Assembly (NCBI GenBank): GCA_024697185.1
Contig: JAILGB010000030.1
Span: 1 to 45,247, forward strand
Source of the DNA: Opitutales bacterium
GTDB taxonomy: Bacteria; Verrucomicrobiota; Verrucomicrobiia; Opitutales; UBA953
Length of the DNA stretch: 45,247 nt
Direction: 5' to 3'
The notes beneath the pieces are model-generated. The model saw nothing but the letters and a program-made list of their open reading frames with translations, was not told the origin of the DNA and ran no database searches. Within the stretch, counting starts at the first letter, position 1; each line of letters begins with the position of its first letter. This document shows, one piece after another, positions 39,553-45,247 of this stretch. Made by a program: the position numbers and the translations under genes.

Positions 39553-41385
39553 TCAGTTATCAAACTTCGCGCCAAATTTGCCGAGGATGTCACCGTAGGG
39601 GATTTCGGCGAAGACGCGGAAGCCGCGCGGGCTGGTGTTGGGCTGGGCGCATTTGAAAAGTTCCTTGAGGACCTGCTCTGTTTTGGCGCGGTCGAGCATT
39701 TGTGTTTTTTTGCCGATTTTCTCGCAGGCGAGTTTTGCCAGCGTCTCGGCGGCGACGTTCCCGCGAGAATAATCGCTCGGGAAGCGTCGGAAACGCTCTA
39801 TCAGGTCGCGCACAAATATTTTGGCGTCCTCCGCCTCGTCGAGCCATTCGGGAACCGTATGAAGCCGGAAGGCGTCCCTGCCGAAGGTCTCAATTTCAAA
39901 TCCGGCGTTTTTGAAAACCTCCAAACCTTGTCGCAAGGCGTCGCTCTCCAGGGGCGAAAGTTCGAGGACTTCGGGGAAAAGCAACTGTTGCGCCGGCGCA
40001 GCCCGCCCTTCTTCAAAACCGCGCAAGATCTGCTCATAGACGATGCGTTCCCGCGCGTATTTTTCATTAAACAAAATCAGTTTTTCACCCGCCTGAAAAA
40101 GAATGACGGGCGAATCGCTCATCTGTCCGAGGTAACGCCAGCTTTTTTGCCAACGCGCGAGGTCTTCGCCCGTCATCAGTCCGCGTTCCCGCGAAGGCGG
40201 CGTTCCCGCGGGAATGATTTTGGCGGGAACGGGAACGGAAACCTGTTCGCGCGCGCTTGCCGTCGGGACGGTGGCGGGAACGGGGATTTTTGCCGCGGGA
40301 GCAGCCGTTGCGGGAGCAGCCGTTGCGGGAACGGGATTTGCCGCGGGAACGTGTTCATGCGGCTCGGGAACGGGTTTCCCGGCGTCGTCGTCCCGCATCA
40401 GTCCCAATGCGGTGAGGACAGCGACCATTATAAAGTTGCGCACTTTTGACTCGTCACGAAAACGAATCTCGCGTTTTGCGGGGTGAATATTGACATCGAT
40501 GGCGTGCGGATCGATTTCGAGAAAAATATAAGCCAGCGGATAGCGTCCCCGCGGGATCAGGGTGTGATAGCTCTCGATGAGGCTGTTGACCATGAGCCGG
40601 TTATCGACGGGACGGCGGTTGACGATGGTGACGATCTCCTGTCTGCCCGCGCGGCTGACGCCGGGTTTGCCGAGCAGTCCCCAGACTTTGATGCCCGGGG
40701 CTTCGCGCGGCGGGAGTATCATCAGATCGGCGTAAAGCTGCCTGCCCCAAATCCGGCAGACGCGGTCGAGCAGTTCGGTTTTTGCCGGGGAGATAAAAAT
40801 CTGCCTGCCGTCGCCGACGAGTTCAAAATGAATATCGGGATGCGCCAAAGCATAAAGCCGCACCGCGCGCGTGATGTGCGCGGTCTCGGTGGAGAGGGAT
40901 TTCAAAAACTTGAGTCGCGCGGGAACATTGTAAAAAAGCGTCTCGACAACAATCGTCGTTCCCGCCGCCATGCCGCAGTCCTGACAAGTTGTGTAGCGCC
41001 CGCCGTTGACGCGGATCTCCGTTCCCGCGGGCTGATCGGCGGGACGGGTCTTGATCGTCATGCGCGACACGGACGCGATGGACGGGATCGCCTCCCCGCG
41101 AAAACCGAAGGTGTGGATATTGTCGAGATCGTCGGACGTCGTAAGCTTGGACGTCGCATGGCGTTCGAGCGCGGTCATGGCGTCTTCGCGCGTCATGCCG
41201 CAGCCGTTGTCCTCGACGGAAATATAACTGCGGCCGGCGTCGTTAAAACAGATCCTAATCCGCGTCGCCCCCGAATCAACAGCATTTTCCAAGAGTTCCT
41301 TGATGACCGAGACGGGACGCTCGACCACTTCGCCGGCGGCGATCTGGTTGGCGACATGTTCGGACAATATTTTTACTCTCGGCAT
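39553..41385 (-). CDS. mutL: DNA mismatch repair protein MutL, atypical C-terminus, 610 aa
   Basis: MutL couples mismatch recognition by MutS to strand removal. The GHKL ATPase N-terminus is intact: ELLENAVDSGA (Asn34), DNGCG (59-63) and GFRGEA (94-99). The linker (about 335-385) is rich in Pro, Val and Ala and is largely encoded by tandem copies of GTTCCCGC. In the C-terminal domain, the endonuclease motif DQHAxxERxxYE is replaced by NEKYARERIVYE (about 438-449), and the CPHGRP metal motif near the end is replaced by CAQPNTSPRG. It is the last gene of the hisS-aroB-AsmA-like run (6-nt gap). Confidence 0.95.
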   Translation of the reverse strand: MPRVKILSEHVANQIAAGEVVERPVSVIKELLENAVDSGATRIRICFNDAGRSYISVEDNGCGMTREDAMTALERHATSKLTTSDDLDNIHTFGFRGEAIPSIASVSRMTIKTRPADQPAGTEIRVNGGRYTTCQDCGMAAGTTIVVETLFYNVPARLKFLKSLSTETAHITRAVRLYALAHPDIHFELVGDGRQIFISPAKTELLDRVCRIWGRQLYADLMILPPREAPGIKVWGLLGKPGVSRAGRQEIVTIVNRRPVDNRLMVNSLIESYHTLIPRGRYPLAYIFLEIDPHAIDVNIHPAKREIRFRDESKVRNFIMVAVLTALGLMRDDDAGKPVPEPHEHVPAANPVPATAAPATAAPAAKIPVPATVPTASAREQVSVPVPAKIIPAGTPPSRERGLMTGEDLARWQKSWRYLGQMSDSPVILFQAGEKLILFNEKYARERIVYEQILRGFEEGRAAPAQQLLFPEVLELSPLESDALRQGLEVFKNAGFEIETFGRDAFRLHTVPEWLDEAEDAKIFVRDLIERFRRFPSDYSRGNVAAETLAKLACEKIGKKTQMLDRAKTEQVLKELFKCAQPNTSPRGFRVFAEIPYGDILGKFGAKFDN

Positions 41386-41391
41386 AAAAAA

Positions 41392-42522
41392 TCACCACTG
41401 CCGGTCAAAATGGAGCGGGTAAGGATTCCGATCGACATTTTCAAAAATTTCCGCCAAATCGCCCTTGCCTTCGAGCTCTCCGTCAAAACGGACTTGGCGC
41501 ACGTCCAGCTCCGCGACAGCGTTCCCGCGGAGTTCCAAAATCTCGTTGCGCAAGAGCAGCGAACGCATCGTCAACGCGTTCCCGCCGTCAAAAGAAAAGG
41601 CGACACGCCCGTCGTCGATCTGCGTCTCGCGCAAAGCGGCGTAAAGCTGGTTGACGGCGCCCAAGGTCCGAGTCGCCTTCCCCAGTTTGGAGTCCTGCGG
41701 CATCGAAAAATTCCCCGCGAGCAGCGTTCCCGCGTTGAGGAGATTGCCGACCGCGACAGCGTTGCGGTTGTCGTTCAAAAAATGATTGTCGAGCTCCGCG
41801 CGAATACGGGCGATTTTGAGTTCCCCGCCGGCATCGGATGTAGTCTGAAGTCTGAAATCCGCCGCGGCGCTTTTGATCTGCGGGCGCACGACGGCGCGCT
41901 TTTCGAGCCAGGGCGAGAGATCGAGGTCGAGCACGGAGACATTGCCCTCCGCCAAAACCGTTCCCGTATCGCGGTCGCGCACAAGGGCGGGAACGCTCAA
42001 AAACCATTGCGAGCCGTGCTTCTCTGCGAGTTCCGCCTTGAGCTGCAAGCGCTCGTCCCGCCAGTCAACGACGGCGGACTGCACCTTAAATCCCGTTCCC
42101 GCGACAAAATCCGTCGAGAAGGAAAGATTGATTTTTTCACAAATCCCGCGCTCAAAATCCAGCGTCATGGCGTCAAGCTGCGCGGGAACGCTCCATTCGC
42201 CGTGCAGCGCCTCGACATCCGCGGGTTCCGCAAGCTGCAGCGTTCCCGTAAAAAAGAGTCCCCAATAGTCCGACGCCAGCACGAGCGACGGCGAGGACAA
42301 AACCGTCCCGTCCTTAAAACGCAAACGAACATCGCTGATGCGGTAGTCGCTAAAATGCGAAACGCAAAATTCCCCGCAGTCCGCCTCGATCCCCGCGCTA
42401 CGCAAGGCGGCGACGACAATGCGCCTTTGCACGCCGTCACTCGACAGGACCGCCAGTCCCGCCAATCCCAAAACGACGGGAACGCCCAAGGCGCAAAGCA
42501 AAATGACCGCCCATTTTTTCAT
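41392..42522 (-). CDS. Membrane-anchored protein, AsmA-like architecture, 376 aa
   Basis: An N-terminal membrane helix (about residues 5-27) is followed by a long beta-rich region with repeated patterns such as ISDVRLRFKDGTVLSSPSLVLASD and MRSLLLRNEILELRGNAVAELDV. This is the style of AsmA/TamB-type envelope proteins, which bridge membranes to move lipids, but no diagnostic motif is certain. It sits 1 nt after aroB and 6 nt before mutL. At 376 residues it is shorter than E. coli AsmA (617). Confidence 0.6.
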   Translation of the reverse strand: MKKWAVILLCALGVPVVLGLAGLAVLSSDGVQRRIVVAALRSAGIEADCGEFCVSHFSDYRISDVRLRFKDGTVLSSPSLVLASDYWGLFFTGTLQLAEPADVEALHGEWSVPAQLDAMTLDFERGICEKINLSFSTDFVAGTGFKVQSAVVDWRDERLQLKAELAEKHGSQWFLSVPALVRDRDTGTVLAEGNVSVLDLDLSPWLEKRAVVRPQIKSAAADFRLQTTSDAGGELKIARIRAELDNHFLNDNRNAVAVGNLLNAGTLLAGNFSMPQDSKLGKATRTLGAVNQLYAALRETQIDDGRVAFSFDGGNALTMRSLLLRNEILELRGNAVAELDVRQVRFDGELEGKGDLAEIFENVDRNPYPLHFDRQW

Positions 42523-42523
42523 C

Positions 42524-43609
42524 TCAGTCGCAAGCCCCCAGTTCCCGCCAAATGTTTTTCACAGTTTCCGCGGGAACGTCGCGCGTCGTAAACGCGTTCC
42601 CGAGCGAGCGCAGGAGCACAAATTTCAGTGTTCCCGCCGAAACTTTTTTATCGGACGCCATCGCCGCCGCCAGCGCCTCCACGGGCAGCGCCTTGCGGAG
42701 CCGGGACGGCAGCTTGTATTTTGCCAAAAGCGCCTCCACGCGCGGCGAAACGCTTTTGTCGGGAACAAAGCCGAGCTGTTCGGAGAGTCGCGCCGCGCCC
42801 ATCAGACCGACGGCGACCGCCTCACCGTGCAGGTAAGAACCGTAACCCGCGACTTTTTCGATCGCGTGTCCGAAGGTGTGGCCGAGATTGAGCAGCGCCC
42901 TGCCGCCGTCGCCCGCCGTCTCGCGTTCGTCCGCCGCGACAATCGCCGCCTTGATCTCACAGCAGCGCCGGACGATCGGAGCGAGCGAGTCCGCGTTTGT
43001 CTCTTCGAGCGTTTCAAAAAGCCGCGCGTCGCCCAAAAGCCCGTATTTGACAACTTCGCCCATGCCCGCGGCAAATTCGCCCGCCGGCAGGGTTTTCAAA
43101 AAATCCAAATCTGCGATGACCGCCTTGGGCTGGTAAAACGCGCCGACGAGATTTTTGCCCTCCGCCAGATTGACCGCCGTTTTGCCGCCGACAGAACTGT
43201 CCACCATCGCCAGCAAAGTCGTAGGCACCTGGACAAAGTCGATCCCGCGCAAAAATGTCGCCGCCGCAAAACCGCCCAGATCGCCGACCACGCCGCCGCC
43301 GATCGCGAGCAAAACGCCGCTGCGGTCGATATGCGCCTGCGCGAGCGTTTCCCAGAGATTGACGAGTTCCGCCGTGGACTTGGCGCCCTCGCCGTCAACG
43401 CTCGTCACATAGATCACCGACGCGATCTCATCGAGCGATTTGAAAAGCCCCCGATAAAGTCCGAAAAGCGCCGGCGACGTCACGACGGCGATCGGACGAT
43501 GCGCCTGACGATACGCCTCAAGGCGTTCCCGCAGTTGGGACTCAACAATCCCCTCGCCGATGACGATGGGATAGGAACGCGCGCCCAAGGAAAGTTCCAG
43601 TGTTGTCAT
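42524..43609 (-). CDS. aroB: 3-dehydroquinate synthase, 361 aa
   Basis: AroB cyclises DAHP to 3-dehydroquinate, the second shikimate-pathway step. GGGVVGDLGGFAAATFLRG holds the NAD-binding Gly-rich loop, followed by QVPTTLLAMVDSSVGGKT (phosphate and Zn region), GMGEVVKYGLL and LNLGHTFGHAIE (Zn ligands). I chose the ATG giving MTTLELSLG; an upstream start in the same frame would overlap hisS and add 39 non-conserved residues. It lies 13 nt after hisS. Confidence 0.96.
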   Translation of the reverse strand: MTTLELSLGARSYPIVIGEGIVESQLRERLEAYRQAHRPIAVVTSPALFGLYRGLFKSLDEIASVIYVTSVDGEGAKSTAELVNLWETLAQAHIDRSGVLLAIGGGVVGDLGGFAAATFLRGIDFVQVPTTLLAMVDSSVGGKTAVNLAEGKNLVGAFYQPKAVIADLDFLKTLPAGEFAAGMGEVVKYGLLGDARLFETLEETNADSLAPIVRRCCEIKAAIVAADERETAGDGGRALLNLGHTFGHAIEKVAGYGSYLHGEAVAVGLMGAARLSEQLGFVPDKSVSPRVEALLAKYKLPSRLRKALPVEALAAAMASDKKVSAGTLKFVLLRSLGNAFTTRDVPAETVKNIWRELGACD

Positions 43610-43622
43610 TTTGCCAAAAAAA

Positions 43623-45029
43623 CTATTTTTGCTCCGCGTCCTTTTTGCCGCAGGTGCAGTGTTCGCAATGGCCGTCGCCGTGGCAGACGGGCTCTTCGAC
43701 GACGGGAAGACCGTTGTCGAGCACATCCGCCAGCGCCGCCGCCAGTTGGGCGCGCGGGAACGCGATCTCGCGGCGTTCCCGTGTGTCGCGGACCTTGACG
43801 ACGCCCGCGGCGACTTCGTCGGGACCGTAGATCAGCGCATAGCGCGCGCCCGTCTGCTCCGCCGCCTGGATGAGCTTGCCAAACTTGCCCGTCTTGAACG
43901 CGTATTCGACGCGCATGCCGATACGGCGGAGATTGCCGACGTCTTCGAGCGCCGCGCGCCGGGCGTCTTCAGAGAGCGCCAGCGCATAAAAATCAGGCGC
44001 GAAAGAAATTTCCGGCATCAGCCCGCGCTCTTCGAGGAGATTGCGCAAAGTCACATCGCCCATGCCGAATCCGACCGCGGGCATATCGGGACCGCCGAGT
44101 TTTTTGACCAGTTTGTCATAGCGGCCGCCGCCCGCGAGCGCGCGACCCTCGCTGCCGAGCTGGAAGGCTTCAAAGACAAAACCCGTATAATAGGCGAGCC
44201 CGCGGACAATCAGCAGATCGACCGCGACAAAGTCCGCGACGCCGAGCGCACCGAGCGTCTCAAGCAGCGTCGTCCAGTCGGCAAGACGCGACTCGATGAC
44301 CGCGTTCCCGGCAAAATGCTTTTTTAACGCCTCCAAAGAATCGAGCGCGATAAAGGCGCGAACCTGCGCCAAAAGCGTTCCCGCGTCGAGGGAAGTGCCC
44401 TCAAGCGCTTTTTTCATCATGTCGAGCGCATCCTCGGGACTGACGCGTTCCAGTTTGTCCACGACACCGAGCGCCTTGGTCGCCAGCGCCTCGTCCTCGA
44501 GCCCGACCGACGCCAAAAACAAAAACCAGAGCGTGCGGTCGCTCAGACGGATCTTGAAATCCTTTTGCTGCAGACCGAAGGCGCGCAAAGCCTCGACCGT
44601 GAGCGCGATCACCTCCGCATCCGCCGAAGGACCCGGCTCGCCAAAAATGTCCGCGTTAAACTGATAAAACGCGCGCAGACGGCCCTTCTGCTGTTTTTCA
44701 TAACGGTAATTTTCGCCGATCCCAAACCATTTGACGGGACGGCGGAGCGTTCCCGCGCGCGCGCCGATGAGACGCGCCAGACTCGGCGTCATCTCGGGAC
44801 GCAGGGAAACCTTGCGGCCGCCCTTGTCTTCAAAATTAAAAAGCTGGGAGACGATCTCCTCGCCACTTTTTTCCGTAAAAAGCTCCAAGGGCTCCAAGGC
44901 GGGAGCGTCCCATTCGCTAAAACCGAAACGGCGGGCAGCCTCGCGCCAAGCGGCAAAAGTATAGTTGCGGATCGCGCAGTCTTCGGGATAAAAATCACGG
45001 AATCCCGGCAAAGCTTTAAATGTAGGCAT
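43623..45029 (-). CDS. hisS: Histidyl-tRNA synthetase with a Cys/His-rich tail, 468 aa
   Basis: HisRS charges tRNA-His. Class II motif 2 (FGIGENYRYEKQQKGRLRAFYQFNADIFG region) and the histidine-binding RGLAYYTG are clear, with motif 3 region GGGRYDKL. The C-terminal anticodon-binding domain follows (about 345-440). After it come about 20 extra residues with CHGDGHCEHCTC (449-460), a cluster of four Cys and three His not normally present in HisRS. The standard enzyme is about 420-430 residues. It is preceded by a 48-residue membrane protein gene with an 18-nt gap. Confidence 0.96.
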   Translation of the reverse strand: MPTFKALPGFRDFYPEDCAIRNYTFAAWREAARRFGFSEWDAPALEPLELFTEKSGEEIVSQLFNFEDKGGRKVSLRPEMTPSLARLIGARAGTLRRPVKWFGIGENYRYEKQQKGRLRAFYQFNADIFGEPGPSADAEVIALTVEALRAFGLQQKDFKIRLSDRTLWFLFLASVGLEDEALATKALGVVDKLERVSPEDALDMMKKALEGTSLDAGTLLAQVRAFIALDSLEALKKHFAGNAVIESRLADWTTLLETLGALGVADFVAVDLLIVRGLAYYTGFVFEAFQLGSEGRALAGGGRYDKLVKKLGGPDMPAVGFGMGDVTLRNLLEERGLMPEISFAPDFYALALSEDARRAALEDVGNLRRIGMRVEYAFKTGKFGKLIQAAEQTGARYALIYGPDEVAAGVVKVRDTRERREIAFPRAQLAAALADVLDNGLPVVEEPVCHGDGHCEHCTCGKKDAEQK

Positions 45030-45047
45030 TTTTATAAAAATAGAAGT

Positions 45048-45194
45048 TTAAAAAATATCGAGGCAAAACATCGCCAAAAGTTCCACCAACAAAAGCACAA
45101 AAACGGCAAGATAGACGCCTGTCGAAAAATTGTCTTTTGCCTGACGGCGGTAAAGCCCTTTCTTTTGGGGAACGTTTGTAGAATTCGCTTGCAT
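45048..45194 (-). CDS. Small single-pass membrane protein, 48 aa
   Basis: The frame runs from the ATG at 45194 to TAA at 45048. The N-terminal 25 residues are basic and polar (PQKKGLYRRQAKDN), followed by one membrane helix (about 27-47, LAVFVLLLVELLAMFCL). It is the first gene after the promoter and precedes hisS by 18 nt, so it is likely translated with it. No family is recognised; the support is the clean reading frame, the hydrophobic segment and the promoter placement. Confidence 0.65.
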   Translation of the reverse strand: MQANSTNVPQKKGLYRRQAKDNFSTGVYLAVFVLLLVELLAMFCLDIF

Positions 45195-45204
45195 CTCTAA
45201 ACTA

Positions 45205-45233
45205 ATTATAGACGCAAAAAGCCGTTCCCGCGA
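45205..45233 (-). promoter_or_regulatory. Promoter of the small membrane protein-hisS-aroB-mutL unit; -35 in the repeat
   Basis: On the minus strand, perfect TATAAT (45205-45210) ends 10 nt before the ATG. At 17 nt upstream lies TCGCGG (45228-45233), the start of a GCGGGAACG repeat copy, in the same register as the ribE and rpe promoters. As a -35 it is a poor consensus match. Confidence 0.5.
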
Positions 45234-45247
45234 GTGTGTTTTAGAAC

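Noticed and set aside
40483-42591. 702-codon open frame on the plus strand opposite mutL and the AsmA-like gene
   Set aside because: Spans two real genes in antisense and is rich in Arg, Asp and Gly as expected of a shadow frame; no domain visible.
1-45247. CRISPR array or regular tandem repeat made of the CGGGAACG word
   Set aside because: Copies are irregularly spaced, in both orientations, inside genes, and far too short; no spacer-repeat pattern and no cas genes.
1-45247. The word as a restriction-modification site or a conventional Chi site
   Set aside because: It is not palindromic, no methylase or endonuclease is encoded here, and a spacing of a few hundred bases in both orientations is too dense for Chi, though a RecC link stays open as a question.

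Overview
The window is a gene-dense stretch (about 38 protein genes, one tRNA, one tmRNA) of a bacterial chromosome of moderate GC. No phage or plasmid functions are visible. The gene content (secreted DUF362 protein, DUF2851 protein, GH20 hexosaminidase, an RRM protein, an RHS remnant, almost no Shine-Dalgarno sites) fits best with the PVC superphylum, for example a Verrucomicrobiota or Lentisphaerae/Victivallales-like organism. That placement is an inference from content, not a database match.

Layout. 238-1905 (minus): two hypothetical proteins around a tiny YqaE/Pmp3 membrane protein. 2184-3476: a Cys-rich secreted protein and a convergent RRM protein. 3778-5222 (minus): a coiled-coil membrane protein and a TatD-like hydrolase. 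5322-6775 (minus): rpsB-tsf. 6971-9737 (minus): purA and a DUF362 protein. 9985-14784 (minus): ABC ATPase, prenyl synthase, TPR protein, DUF2851. 14831-16357 (minus): riboflavin synthase, shikimate kinase, HIT protein, divergent from rpe-aroC-rarA-recC (plus, 16482-22912). 22905-27297 (minus): GH20, dapA, purB. 27377-28991 (minus): a tandem pair of internally duplicated unknown proteins. 29092-30546 (minus): DUF486 and ruvB. 30688-31404: a secreted unknown. 31555-31926 (minus): tmRNA. 32153-38067 (plus): basic protein, TerC-HAD fusion, nrnA-like, SPOUT-like, UMF1 transporter, sdaAB. 38136-38210: tRNA-Cys. 38410-39512: an AT-rich lipoprotein, an RHS fragment and a modular repeat. 39553-45194 (minus): small membrane protein, hisS, aroB, AsmA-like protein, mutL. 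Housekeeping themes are shikimate/aromatic synthesis (aroB, aroC, aroK), purine synthesis (purA, purB), translation, and recombination/repair (recC, rarA, ruvB, mutL).

The most striking feature belongs to no single gene. A non-palindromic oligonucleotide, CGGGAACG (reverse complement CGTTCCCG, usually with a flanking GC pair), is scattered through the window in both orientations, in genes and between them, at a density far above chance. Inverted pairs of it form the stems of many terminators. In several promoters it sits at one fixed position as the -35 element, and in the MutL linker it has expanded into a VPA/PA-rich tract. It is absent from some genes, such as rpsB and the TPR gene. The closest known analogues are DNA-uptake sequences of Neisseria and Pasteurellaceae, but the density here is higher.

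A second theme is promoter layout. Several genes have a good -35/17 bp/-10 promoter whose -10 box ends only 6-11 nt before the start codon, which predicts leaderless mRNAs.
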